Shown here: positions 1 through 10,028 of the stretch, piece after piece
Numbering within the stretch: the stretch's first letter is position 1
Layout: every line of letters begins with the position of its first letter
Source of the DNA: Hypomyces perniciosus
Taxonomy: Eukaryota > Ascomycota > Sordariomycetes > Hypocreales > Hypocreaceae
Assembly (NCBI GenBank): GCA_008477525.1
Contig: SPDT01000008.1
Coordinates: 1,116,001 to 1,180,000, forward strand
DNA length: 64,000 bases
Direction of reading: 5' to 3'
Made by a program: the position numbers and the translations under genes
The notes under the pieces: model-generated
The model's database searches: none
Told to the model about the DNA's origin: nothing
Seen by the model: the letters and a program-made list of their open reading frames with translations, nothing else

Positions 1-612
1 ACTGGTAGGTGGTGATTTGCCCGCAGAGGCACGCCCTTACGTAGCGTCAAGTATCACTAGAGGTTTTGGTACCTCTGAGAGTGGAGGACCCAAGAAGGTC
101 GAGACCTCTAGGATTTTATTTAATAAACAAGACCTCCCCTACCAGACACGCACAAGGACTCTGCCTTCCTTGAGGCAAGACAGGTACGAGTACTTACTTG
201 TATCCCTGTATCCGTCCAGCCCTTCACTCCGTGTGGGTTTCTCCGCAAAATCCTGCCTGCTGGCATTCATAAAAATCATTTCTCTCTGCCGCCACCACCT
301 CTGTCCCAACAACACAAGCAAACAAACTCGCCAGCAAAGCGCAGAGACAAAAGCGCACAAACATCTCTGCCCAGTCCGCACTACCACAGCCACCTGACCC
401 ATTCTACATGTGACGCCCTGACGCTTGCTAAGGTGGTGTCCACGACTACGGAGTACTTTGTACTGTTTACTACTAAGTTGGTACCCGGCTGAAAAATCCG
501 GATTAACCTTTCTTCCGCCGGCGCCCTCGCTCGCCAGACTCAAGGGAAGGCTTACGAAGCACTCTGATCCTTATTGTGTTTGGAGCAACACACGCTTCAC
601 ATATCAACAGCG
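1..612. other. Intergenic; upstream region of STS1
   Basis: I see no gene here. Open frames on both strands are short, start at non-ATG codons and have no recognisable composition. A copy of the dispersed TACGGAGTAC motif lies at 447-456. The last 100 bases are presumably promoter and 5' leader of the gene starting at 613. Confidence 0.5.
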
Positions 613-1383
613 ATGAATCAAAAACGAAAGGCCGAAGACGAAGGCGACGGCCGGGGCGCTCCTGCCTTTGCTGGCATGCCCAAACGAGTCCGATCAACCG
701 AAATCGGACGCCCTCTACCACTCCCACGACTCCTTGAAACCCTCGACACTGCCCAACTACGAACGGTATTGGAGCAAATATGTGACCGCTGCCCTGATAT
801 CGGTCGGGAAGTCGTCGCAGGAGCGCCTCGTCCGACGGCCGCGAACGCATTAAATGTGCTGCAGGGCTACCTAGAGACGCTGAACGCTGCCCTTCCCTAC
901 GGTAACAGCAGTGCCGAATACACATATTATCGAGTTCGACAACCTTTGGTCTCTTTGCTTGACGCTGTATCCGACTTCACCTCCAATTTCCTCCCGCCAA
1001 TCGAGACACACCCGACAAAGTCACTGGAGTTCCTCGATGGCGCCACACAACTCCTCCACGATTTACCGAATTGCGAGCTCAAGGTCTATCAAGAGCGAAC
1101 AGATAAGGCCTACCAAGACATTTCGAGGGCCTGGACTGTGGTCATCAGCGAAGCTGCTAAGCGAGGCGGAGGATTTGTTTTGCACACAGAAGGATGGGAT
1201 CAAAAACTCTCGCAACACAACCAGCGATCTGGTGGACGATTAGGGGCCGCCATCTCTTCCATGACCAACCTGATTGGCTGGATGGGACCGAAAGAAACTC
1301 AGAATTCATCAGACCAGAACTCGATTCTCAATCAGCTGATATCTGGTGCATACGGATCGCCAGTACAAGTTGGACCTTGGTGA
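613..1383 (+). CDS. STS1: Cut8/STS1-type nuclear proteasome tether
   Basis: A single exon encodes 256 residues. The protein looks like the Cut8/Sts1 family, which tethers the 26S proteasome to the nuclear envelope and helps protein degradation during mitosis and DNA repair. Visible family features are a basic N-terminus (KRKAED, PKRVRS) resembling a nuclear signal, the LPRLLETLD block near residue 40, a long helical centre, the AAKRGGGF block near residue 190 and a terminal segment ending GSPVQVGPW. I chose 613 because it is the first ATG; the frame is open a little further upstream but only with TTG. Many relatives have an extra N-terminal stretch, so an unseen upstream exon is possible. RAD52 follows on the same strand. 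Family recognition is from memory of conserved blocks. Confidence 0.85.
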   Translation: MNQKRKAEDEGDGRGAPAFAGMPKRVRSTEIGRPLPLPRLLETLDTAQLRTVLEQICDRCPDIGREVVAGAPRPTAANALNVLQGYLETLNAALPYGNSSAEYTYYRVRQPLVSLLDAVSDFTSNFLPPIETHPTKSLEFLDGATQLLHDLPNCELKVYQERTDKAYQDISRAWTVVISEAAKRGGGFVLHTEGWDQKLSQHNQRSGGRLGAAISSMTNLIGWMGPKETQNSSDQNSILNQLISGAYGSPVQVGPW

Positions 1384-2310
1384 GGCTGCCATCAGGCACA
1401 GCCGGGACGTTGCATATCATGTGGGTGGAGATCATTCAAGACGTCACTGGCAATTTAACGACGACACTTTTCATGACGACTCTCTTTTTTGCGTCAACGG
1501 GCGATTAATAGACATTGGCACTCATTTTTCATGCACAGCTGGATGGATCGACGTTTGTCTGTGATTCTTGATATCCCTTCCCTACCTCTCCAGGGGCAGT
1601 AGGGACTCTATAGTGTGGTTTTTTGTGGTTATTGGCATTGTGGGCATTAGTACGGCTTTCCATATGCGAATATCAAGTACATATTTCCTTGTCTCTCTGG
1701 GTCTAGGTTGAAGCAAAAATAGGACTGTATTCCAGTACACCTCATAACTAGATATTGCCGAGTGACACCAAGCAGCCAACTCCTCGTAGTGCTGCCGCGT
1801 GATTTGGCCTTTGGCTTTCCAGGCTTCAAAGTTCGGGATACACGTAATGGCTAGTGTTGACGTTGAGGAGGGTAACTCGGCAACCTTCTAACATGACAAG
1901 CATTGAAACAGGACCAAGTCTGATTGCTAGGTGATCTTAATTGTCATGCTGACTCTAATTACTACGGATAACTCTTTACACTGTTAAATTTTTGAAGTAC
2001 TAATATCTAATACCATCTCTTAATGCCATGAAAATGAACTATTCAGTAGTGTCCGTCTGGTCTTTTGCCATCTCTCCTTTTCGATCAGACAGCACTGTTA
2101 AATGAATCACGTGACCACCCGTTCCCATTAGCGAGACGCGCTGTTGCCTCATGCAATGAACGCGACCTACCTCCATAATCAGGCACCTTTAACGACGTCC
2201 AACACTGAACAGCACAAGATTAAGAGCCGCTCTGATTCCCATTTATTGGCTGTCGTCTTGCTCCAAATCTCACCACATAGATGACGCAGTAGTTGCATCC
2301 ATCGCCCACT
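1384..2310. other. Intergenic between STS1 and RAD52
   Basis: The first part should be the STS1 3' UTR and the last few hundred bases the RAD52 promoter. A possible exon relic on the minus strand (1582-1887) is listed separately. I see no other gene. Confidence 0.5.
1582..1887 (-). pseudogene. Possible exon or gene relic, unknown family
   Basis: Reading the minus strand from a TTAG splice-acceptor-like site at about 1888-1891, a frame stays open for 101 codons to a TAG at 1582-1584. Its composition is more protein-like than the other intergenic frames: it contains FEAWKAKGQ, HYEELAAWCHSAISSYEVYW and RKYVLDIRIWKAV, with regular aromatic and charged residues. There is no ATG at its beginning and I could not find a convincing upstream exon before the RAD52 promoter. 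I do not recognise the family. It may be the last exon of a gene whose 5' part is missing, or chance. Confidence 0.22.
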
Positions 2311-3952
2311 ATGCCTGCGTATGTTTCTCTTCATGCGTTGAGCTACACTGGGCCGTGATTAACATCCCTCTTAGTCCAGGTGATCAACACAAGACGTGGA
2401 CCAACCCTTTCGAGGAGGCGAAGCCTCGAATATCGGAATGGACGGCCAAAGAGATCGCTACCATCTCTTCGAGACTTGATAAACAACTCGGCCCTGAATA
2501 TATCTCCTCCCGAGCTGGCCCCGGAGGCTCCAGAGTTCACTACCTCACGGCTGAGAAGTGCATCGGTCTTGCCAACGAAGTTTTCGGTTTTAACGGATGG
2601 TCATCGTCGATCCAAAACATCCAGGTCGATTTCGCCGATGAGAACCCACAGACGCAGCGTGTTAGCATAGGGTTATCCGTTATCGTTCGAATCACTTTAC
2701 GAGATGGGACTTATCACGAGGATATGGGCTATGGATCCATAGAGAATGCCAAGGGGAAGGCAATGGCCTTCGAGAAGGCGAAGAAGGAGGGGACTACCGA
2801 TGGCTTGAAACGAGCGCTGAGGCACTTTGGTAACATATTGGGCAACTGCATCTACGACCAAGATTACGTTAAGCAAGTCACGAAGATCAAAGCTCAGCCC
2901 GTCAAGAAATTCGATCAGGACAATCTCCACCGGCACGCAGATTTTGTGAAAAAAGAACCATTAAAGGACGAGACCACGAGCAATAACACCAGTATTGGCA
3001 ACAATAACCCAGTAGCCCCCTTAGGGGTCAAGCCGGAGCCGATAGAGTCTTTTGATGACTTTCTTGGGGGTATGCTCTCATCAGATGGCTTTGAAGACAT
3101 CGAGGCTGAATATTGATAGAACTCGACGAGGCTGATTTTTGTGTGCCGGGAGAGGGTCATCCCGACGAAATCATTTTGCCCAATTCCATTCACATGTCCA
3201 ACGAGAGACCTACGACGAACGATACTAGGCAGACACCGCAATCTTTTGGTCAGCCCAGCAGACATATTCCAGGGCACAATGCTAGTAGGCAACCACATAC
3301 ACCTAGACAAGGTCAACCACCACGACCCATGGGACAAGGCGACGCTTCAAGTCGTCCACAATCTGCTGCCCATATCAGAGAATCTTCGAATCAAGCTATG
3401 GCACCGCCCCAGCCACCTCCGGGAGAACCTGTAGCATTTTTCTCAGCGAGATCTACATTGTCTGATTCAAATCAGCAAAGCAACACTGCAGCGGCACTCG
3501 CACAACAAAAACAACTTTTCAATCCCAAGGCTGAAAGCCCCTCCATCCGGAAGACACCGGGAATTGATCACACAAGTTCAAGACCTGTGGCAAGGAACGG
3601 CCAGCATGTTGCGCCTACTAGTAGTCAGTCCTCTGCTGCGCCGAATACCAACACCACAGGTGGTTTCACACCCTCGCGGCAATCGGTTGGAAGCTCCCAA
3701 GCTGCCAGAGGGAACATGATGAATCCATCACTGGATCACACACGAAGAATAGGAGCGCCAGGCGGCATTGGTAGCCCTCTTGCGAACAGGAATCAATACA
3801 AACCACCAACGATGAAACGAACTCTCCCTAACGAGGGTAATGCAATAAGCGGCTCAAGAGCACCGCTGGTTGATATTCCAACAAATGCAAATGGCCATGT
3901 AAATGCTGGAACGGGGGATGGCATAGATGCCAAACGACAAAGGGTGGGATAA
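2311..3952 (+). CDS. RAD52: RAD52/RAD22 recombination mediator
   Basis: RAD52 anneals single strands and loads RAD51 in homologous recombination. I model three exons: 2311-2318, 2375-3069 and 3120-3952, joined over introns of 56 and 50 nt, giving 511 residues. The first coding exon is only 8 nt (Met-Pro plus two bases of Ala), which restores the start MPAPGDQH typical of ascomycete RAD52. The annealing domain lies at about residues 25-200 (LDKQLGPEYISSR, VHYLTAEKC, LANEVFGFNGWSS, GYGSIENAKGKA, KKEGTTDGLKRALRHFGN). The second intron (GTATGC...GATAG) removes an in-frame stop and joins FLG to ELDEADFCVPGEGHPDE. The rest is a low-complexity Gln/Ser/Pro-rich tail with a basic end (AKRQRVG), where RAD51-binding and RPA-binding segments normally lie. 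Confidence 0.93.
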
Positions 3953-4524
3953 ACTACGGAGTACTGGAAGATATTATGAGGGATTCTCTTTTACGGAGTG
4001 TGGTGTTTTGAGTCTGGTACGAGTACAGCGTAGACAAATTTGCTTGTTTTTAGGCGTCAGGGTTTGGTACTACTATTAGGACTGGTCATGATGGATGTAT
4101 TAAGGATACGAAGTACCACTTCCTAATTTAAGAGAAATTCACGTTTCATAAAGAGGCTCGGGACATTTTGTCGCAGTTTTCAGCTACACAGGGAATCCTA
4201 GGCTTGCATTTGCTGGGATGGTATTTGTAACCAAGATGGAGGTGGCGTGTGACAAGTTGATCAGAAACATGGGGGTGGCTTAATTTGGCGCAAGGGATAA
4301 ACTGATGAATTAAACTCATTTCGGTCAAAAGTAGCGAATGGGAGGTGTCATGTGGTTGGCTCTTTACACCATCACTTTCGCCATATTTTCACATGGGCTG
4401 CGAAGTGTATTGGAGAGAAGTAGGAGGAGGCAGGGAATGGTATGGCGTGAGCTGCATTAATCCGCTGCAATGCGCAAACGGACTTAATCTGAATAAGTAG
4501 AGTACCCTGCAACAACAAGCAATA
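3953..4524. other. Intergenic between RAD52 and tRNA-Ser
   Basis: This is the RAD52 3' UTR and downstream sequence. An exact TACGGAGTAC copy (3955-3964) starts three bases after the RAD52 stop. No gene seen. Confidence 0.5.
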
Positions 4525-4605
4525 GGCGGAGTGCCAGAGTGGTTAATGGGTATGACTAGAAATCATATGGTTTCGGCCTCGCAGGTTCGAATCCTGTCTC
4601 CGTCG
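4525..4605 (+). tRNA. tRNA-Ser (anticodon AGA)
   Basis: An 81-nt class II tRNA folds by eye. The acceptor stem GGCGGAG pairs with CTCCGTC (one G-U), discriminator G. The anticodon stem TATGA/TCATA closes a seven-base loop with AGA at 4558-4560, which decodes UCU serine codons with A34 presumably edited to inosine. A long variable arm and the T-loop GGTTCGAATCC follow, and this is also the internal B box. No intron. A T7 run just downstream is a Pol III terminator. Confidence 0.95.
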
Positions 4606-4612
4606 GAATATC

Positions 4613-4619
4613 TTTTTTT
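4613..4619 (+). terminator. Pol III T-run terminator of tRNA-Ser
   Basis: A run of seven T residues starts about 8 nt after the tRNA 3' end, as expected for RNA polymerase III termination. Confidence 0.7.
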
Positions 4620-4805
4620 GCCCTTTTTACATATTTAGATGTAAGAATTACATGTCACTGTTACTGTGCTCGACCATCTTCTTTTTTTACTGCTCCCTTC
4701 GAATAAGAGGTGCACAAATTTCTCGAAGAAGCTTGTGGGCATAGATTATGTAGAGCACATAGCGTTAATATTCAGCTCGAATCTCCAAATCCGTAACGAT
4801 ACTGC

Positions 4806-5273
4806 TCAAGCCTTCTTCTTCAAGCCCGCAGCGGGTTTTCCAAATCCAACACCCAGAACAAAAAGGAGCCGTATAACAGTGATTGCCAAATACGTTCCGC
4901 CACAGCCCATATCATCAGATGTCCAGGCCTCAGGGCGAAGCCTGTCTTGCCTCTCCAGGGCGTGATACACACCACTCAAGCCCGCAAAATCGGATAACAG
5001 AAGCGAGAATTGGAATATCTTCCACGCTCCGATGTCATCCGAGTATCGCGGGAGCAACGCCGATAACACAGCGACAGCAAGCGCGAGGCCGCCGCTCTGG
5101 TGAAAGAGGAACACTTGGTTGGGATCGTACGTCGAGGCGGGCGCCATGGACGTCACGGCGGCGTCTGGATCGAAGAAGTTGAGATAGACGCCCCATAGAG
5201 CGATGAGGGGGTCGATGTTCTTGAAGAAGAAGCTGTAGAAGCTGGGGACGTGTGAGGTTGTGTTTGGGGCCAT
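4806..5273 (-). CDS. DUF7704-like four-span membrane protein
   Basis: A single exon encodes 155 residues starting at the ATG whose complement is 5271-5273. Four hydrophobic stretches are visible: FYSFFFKNIDPLIALWGVYL, the Leu/Ala-rich LALAVAVLSALL, the FQFSLLLSDFAGLSGVY region, and LAITVIRLLFVLGVG near the end; the C-terminus is basic (GLKKKA). Length and the opening pattern of a Phe-rich helix with DP match the fungal DUF7704 family as I remember it; the biochemical role of that family is not known to me. It lies 294 nt downstream of the GH3 gene on the same strand. Confidence 0.7.
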   Translation of the reverse strand: MAPNTTSHVPSFYSFFFKNIDPLIALWGVYLNFFDPDAAVTSMAPASTYDPNQVFLFHQSGGLALAVAVLSALLPRYSDDIGAWKIFQFSLLLSDFAGLSGVYHALERQDRLRPEAWTSDDMGCGGTYLAITVIRLLFVLGVGFGKPAAGLKKKA

Positions 5274-5348
5274 TGTGAGTGATGATGATGGTATGATAGA
5301 TGATAGAGGAGTGTAGTTTGGGCGAGTTTGACTTGTGCGACTCGGTCT

Positions 5349-5356
5349 TATTTATA
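5349..5356 (-). promoter_or_regulatory. TATA-like box upstream of the DUF7704-like gene
   Basis: The minus strand reads TATAAATA about 76 nt before the ATG at 5273. The spacing suits a short 5' leader. Assigned by motif only. Confidence 0.35.
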
Positions 5357-5567
5357 CCTACGCAGTATTAGACAACGGTTGGAAAAAGCAAAATCCATCC
5401 TGGTTTAGTAAGAGCTGCGTATGAGTGAGCTGTCCCGCCAATCGCTTGTGCATTTACGTTTTACGAGTGACTCATTCATTATTGAAAGGAATCGGATAAT
5501 CTACCGAATAGTATCGCCTATTAGTCTTATTCATCTATGTGATTGATAAAGCACCAAAGACGCCCAA

Positions 5568-6683
5568 TCAATTCCATGTCCTGCTCCTCAGGTCTGCAAT
5601 CCTCTTCGTCGCCGCATCAAAATCATGTCGACTCAACTCTCCGGTCTTTAGCCCCTTCACCAGCGTCTGTCGAATCTCAACACCCTCTGTGACATTCAGC
5701 TGACTGGCCAGAATGAGATCGTTTCCTGCCTTGAAGGCAATCTTGACCCTTGTGGGAATATCACCATACGGCAAAATGGAACCAGCCTCCATCGCTTCCG
5801 TGATGGTCACGCCACGGAATCCCAAGCGTCCACGGAGCCAGTCTTTCATCCATATCTCGCTGAGGCCTGCGGGCACATTATCCACGGCTGGGTAAATTGC
5901 CCACGAGGCCATGACCATGTCGACACCGGATTTGATGGCTGCGGCAAAGACGGCGATGTCGATCTTCTTCAAATCATGCAGAGGAACATTCAGCGTCACG
6001 GGCGCAAGATCAGTGTTTTCTTCCCTCTTCGCTGCTCCAAGACCGGGGAAATGCTTAATCGAAATAAGAACCTTCTTTTCTCGCTGAGCCTTGATGAACG
6101 GAATCGCCGCGTCATTGACTTTCTGGGTCGTGTTCCCGTACGAACGCCCGTGCTCGTCGATAAAGTTCCCCGGCTCACGGTAAAGATCGAGGACGGGAGC
6201 CAGGTTGACGTTGAAGTTGTACGCCTTCAACGCTTCCGCTGCCTCCTTGCCCGTCTGCTTTCCAGCGACACCTGGGTTTCGCGCCAGTCCGACCTCCCGG
6301 GCGGGTTGGTTAGGCCCGTACTTCTGAACACCCTTGAAGATGCCGCCCTCTTGGTTTGTCATGATGAGCAGAGATGTGTCCTTGCCTGTTTTTTTCCGGA
6401 GGAGGGAATATGCCGGCGATGCCTTGTATGCGGCGAGGAGTTCGGCCATGGCTGCTGGGGTATCGTCGTTTACGTGTATATCGTAGAGAAGGACGCCGCC
6501 GACCAGGCCGGCACGAGTGAGGTCAATCAGCTCCTTGGGCGGACGCGGATCGGTGTAGTTGTAAGAGTAGATGACATGTTGCCCTGCGAGGATTTCAAGC
6601 TCGTTGGCTGGAGTTGATGGGTGAGCAGAGCCGGTTTTGACGAGGCTTAATGCCAGCAGTGTTTTCAGAAATGTTCGATGCAT
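5568..6683 (-). CDS. Secreted GH3 beta-N-acetylglucosaminidase-like protein
   Basis: A single exon encodes 371 residues from the ATG at 6683; the frame extends upstream, but only this start gives a signal peptide (MHRTFLKTLLALSLVKTGSA, then HPSTP). The rest is a one-domain GH3 TIM barrel of NagZ-like length. It has the NQEGG block (about residue 113), the KHFPGLGAA substrate loop and the GFRGVTITEAMEAG strand. GH3 enzymes use an Asp in that last strand as nucleophile; here the codon is GAA (Glu), read directly from the sequence. The enzyme may be a slow hydrolase, a phosphorylase-like variant or inactive. It probably acts outside the cell on GlcNAc-containing glycans, by analogy with the family. 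Confidence 0.82.
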   Translation of the reverse strand: MHRTFLKTLLALSLVKTGSAHPSTPANELEILAGQHVIYSYNYTDPRPPKELIDLTRAGLVGGVLLYDIHVNDDTPAAMAELLAAYKASPAYSLLRKKTGKDTSLLIMTNQEGGIFKGVQKYGPNQPAREVGLARNPGVAGKQTGKEAAEALKAYNFNVNLAPVLDLYREPGNFIDEHGRSYGNTTQKVNDAAIPFIKAQREKKVLISIKHFPGLGAAKREENTDLAPVTLNVPLHDLKKIDIAVFAAAIKSGVDMVMASWAIYPAVDNVPAGLSEIWMKDWLRGRLGFRGVTITEAMEAGSILPYGDIPTRVKIAFKAGNDLILASQLNVTEGVEIRQTLVKGLKTGELSRHDFDAATKRIADLRSRTWN

Positions 6684-7457
6684 GGTGAACTGGTATGCTT
6701 GACTGAATTGTAATCCAACCGGCTTGAAGAAGAAAGCGGAGGTCAAGTCCCTTTAAAGCCTGTTCTTATAGCCTTCATCGAAAGCATCCTTGCCTCTTTC
6801 AACAACATCAGCTCACCGTATTGCCTTCGGGTGAGAGCACATGCAGAATGTAACATTGCATCATAGTTACGAAAACTTGGAAGGCGCCTTCTTGGAACAG
6901 TAAATATGGTGATAATAATGTCCATAGAATGCAGCTCGACATGCTAGCGAATGGAGTGCAGGGGAATCTTTCAGCTGAGAACAATAACTCCATAACTGCA
7001 GCTCCCAGAGTCACAATCGGCACAAAGTTGGCCCAGATAGAGCTGCATGCCAAGCTTCAACGCCATTGTCAAAACAGGCAGCTCAAGATGCCATCCCTAG
7101 TATTTCCAAATTCCGTGAGCGACAACCGACCTCGCTCAGCTGATATATATGCAGAGGCAGAAGCCACAGCCGCAAACTTGCCCTGTAAAGATTCGGCCTT
7201 CAGACTTTGTGACCTTGGGGTCCGGAGATTTACACCACGTTACACTGCGTCAAGCACGCGGTTGACAGTCAACACAGGATTGCGGAATGAATTGATCGTG
7301 GTCATTTCGCCGCTTCACAGCGCCACAGTAACTTCGTATTACGTACCATGGAGCTTCATGTAAGGTAGAGTTGAGTGATACAATGGCAGATGTGCTCTAC
7401 ATGCCACTTTCCCAAGGTCATGTCTCATGAGCACAAGTCCTCCATGCGTGTTGTTAT
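6684..7457. other. Intergenic between the GH3 and TPR genes
   Basis: Contains the GH3 promoter and the TPR-gene 3' region. A hydrophobic minus-strand frame at 6808-7053 is the only item of note, and I do not call it a gene. Confidence 0.45.
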
Positions 7458-9067
7458 TTAAATCTTGGCCGCTGGCGTCGATGTCAGCCTCGCAAGTCCC
7501 TCCTGTGCCTGTTGAACTCCCTGAGGGAAGTCGAGCTTGTTGCTCATCTCAATGCAATCCATATACTTCTTTTTGGCCAAGTCAGCCTTCCCCAGCATGG
7601 CCGCCACATCGCCCCAGTTACAAAGAGCAACAGCGCATGCCTCGTCGCACTCTGGCGTTCGCTGCTCGCCCTTGACGTCTTGTGCGTGCAAATATGCGTT
7701 TCGCGCCCAATTCAAGCCGGCCTCAAGACACTCCTTGCGCGTCGTTGGCATAGGAGAGTCGAACAGCTCCTTGAGCCCCTCCAAAGGCTCCATTGTACCT
7801 GGGGTATAGATGGGGTGCTGAGCGAATGCTGCTGCTAGGTTGTTCATGATGACTGCTCGGTGACAGGGACTTTCGCATAATCGGAGGGCCTGGAAGAATA
7901 GGGGGATGGCAAGTTGAAACTGGGACCTGCGCTCATAGTCTCGGCCCAGGGACTCCATTGACCCGCCCAGCTCCTCTGGGGTCAGCCAGTCCTCCTCACC
8001 GGGCTTGAGGCCATCTTTTCTTCGCCGTTGGAATTCCTTCAGCGAGGTTTCGACTGCCCATACCAGGTGAGCATGCGATTTATCTGGGTTGAGTACGTGC
8101 TCATCTGCATATAGCTCTCCAAGCTTGACGCTGGTTGAGATAGCCTTGGCCAATAGCCGCTGTCGCTTGCGCCAAAGAGTTTCGGCGGGCAGGGGTGTGG
8201 CATTGTTATCTGCCTCATCAGTCTTGTCATCCGCTCCCTTCTTACCAGTCTCCTTCTGCGAGGGTGCTGCTTGAGTGTCGTCGCCCACATACCTCCCCTT
8301 GTCATTGACCTTTCCGTCCTTTACAGACTGCTCCATGACGCTAGCCCATTTCTTGCAGTCGACAAGTACCGACTCGAGAACGTCAATTGCAGCTTTGTAA
8401 CTGTTGATCTTCTGCAGCCAGAAGGAGACTTGGATTCTGATTCCCAGAACCTCGTCGGAAAAAGGATCGAGTCCGACTTCGGTGCACTGTTCCATCGCTT
8501 TTTTGTAGTATCTCAGAGCCAATTCAGGCTCGGGCTTGATATTTGTGTAGTAGATGGCGCGCCGCAAGGTGTTGGCCACTGGCTCTGGGTATTTGCTGAA
8601 CTCGGAGTTGTAGAAAGTGTTGATGTACGCCCGCACGGCAACCGCAGAAAAGACAAGAGTGAATATCAGTCTATGGAACACGGTTAATACAAATACATTG
8701 GCACCCATTAAGTATAGAAGGAGACGTACAATGCGATATTGAATGTGGTCTGGATGGGAGATTCGCGGTAAGCCAGTCGAATGCCCCGAGGGCTCAGCGC
8801 GACCACCAGGTTTCGCAGGCTGGCTCCCAGCGCACGGCCTACAAACTGCCGGAATGTGATTTTTGGCCTTTCAGATGTTGTATTTTCATCTTGGGGTGTC
8901 TTGGAGCTGGATTGATGCCGTCGCTGCTCGGGCTGAAGAGAAATCACGGCTCGAACGTGGACGGTGGTCGATCTCGATGTAACCTGTACGGATAATAGAC
9001 CGGTCGTGGCATGGCGAAGACATCTTCCACGCATCGGCCTCAGCGAGGCAATCGCCGATACCGACAT
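7458..9067 (-). CDS. Mitochondrial TPR protein, Mgr3-like
   Basis: Two exons (9067-8730 and 8670-7458) around a 59-nt intron with donor GTACGT and acceptor CATAG encode 516 residues. The N-terminus is Arg/Ser/Thr-rich without acids (RGRCLRHATTGLLS), typical of a mitochondrial presequence. A single membrane span follows at about residues 105-130 and is made by the splice (FNIALLIFTLVFSAVAVRA). The remainder contains tetratricopeptide-type helices (LALRYYKKAMEQC, FQLAIPLFFQALRLCE, KADLAKKKYMDCIEM). This arrangement matches yeast Mgr3, which adapts substrates to the i-AAA protease of the inner membrane. It is divergent from DAP1, sharing a 222-nt promoter region. The TPR and mitochondrial call is firm; the Mgr3 role is inference. 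Confidence 0.82.
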
Positions 9068-9289
9068 GGTCTGTTGTTCTGGAACTCCCGCAATGTTGAT
9101 TGTGAATTGTTGGTTATTGACTCGAATTTCTCTCTATGACGAAACTGCGCGAAGCTGTACTGTCGCAAGTTGGTCCGTGCGCAGAAGGCGTCAAGGTTAT
9201 CACATACCGAGGTGGTGGGGGAATCAGATAAGCCAATCTATGTTCCTTTTACAACTCGCGATCATCGCACTCTAAAGAAAACCGTCAAA
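9068..9289. promoter_or_regulatory. Shared divergent promoter, TPR gene / DAP1
   Basis: Only 222 nt separate the two start codons, so both promoters and both 5' leaders must lie here. This is an inference from spacing; I saw no clear TATA box. Confidence 0.5.
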
Positions 9290-10028
9290 ATGTCTGGAAA
9301 ATTCGAGCCCAAAGTTCCGGTCCAGTTGGATCCTCCGAAGACCGATCCAATCTCGCCTGAGGCTCTGGCGAGCGCAAATGGTATGTCCCTCATCGGCAAT
9401 GTGCCATCATCGCCACATGCAAGAGATGCGACATGTGTGCAAAACTAGCAAAGCGGACGGATGAGATCTACTCTATGGATCTATTTGGATCTGCTGCAAT
9501 ATCCTTTCCTGGTGGATTGTGGTTGTTCATGCGCGAGGCTTTCCACTCAACTCTCATTCAAAACGTCTCATGCTTCAGCTAACTCGGGTAACCACATAGG
9601 CGAGAATGGAGCCAAGTGCTACGTAGCCATCAAGGTATGTCTCTTCCATTTTGTGCAGATATCACGGAATCCACACAATAATGTCTAACAAAGCTGACTG
9701 ACATCTTGTATAGGGCAAGGTTTACGATGTGACGGGAAACAAGGCCTACCAGCCTGGAGGCTCATATCACGGTAGGTCGACGAGCCACAATGATTTGCCC
9801 AATGCACGCTATATCATGCAGTAATGAATGGGCTAACATGCTCCATCAGTCTTTGCAGGCAAAGACGCCTCTAGAGCACTGGGGAAGACGTCCACCAAGG
9901 CAGAAGACGTTAGGCCAGACTGGGAGGACCTACCTGAGAAGGAGAAGAGCACCCTCGATGACTGGGTGACTTTCTTCTCCAAGCGGTATAACGTTGTCGG
10001 AATTGTCGAGGGTGCAACAAACTTGTGA
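9290..10028 (+). CDS. DAP1: DAP1, MAPR-family heme protein
   Basis: Four exons (9290-9380, 9600-9634, 9714-9771, 9850-10028) with introns of 219, 79 and 78 nt encode 120 residues. The protein has the cytochrome-b5-like fold of the membrane-associated progesterone receptor family. In yeasts Dap1 binds heme and supports the sterol P450 Erg11 and azole tolerance. The signature follows the order YVAIKGKVYDVTG, then YQPGGSYHVFAGKDASRALG; the Tyr of the latter block is in the heme-ligand region of the family. The end is DDWVTFFSKRYNVVG. No membrane segment is seen. The second exon is only 35 nt and the first intron is long for this window. Confidence 0.92.

Noticed and set aside
6808..7053. Hydrophobic minus-strand frame of 81 codons
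   Set aside because: Could be a membrane-protein relic, but no continuation or family signal was found.
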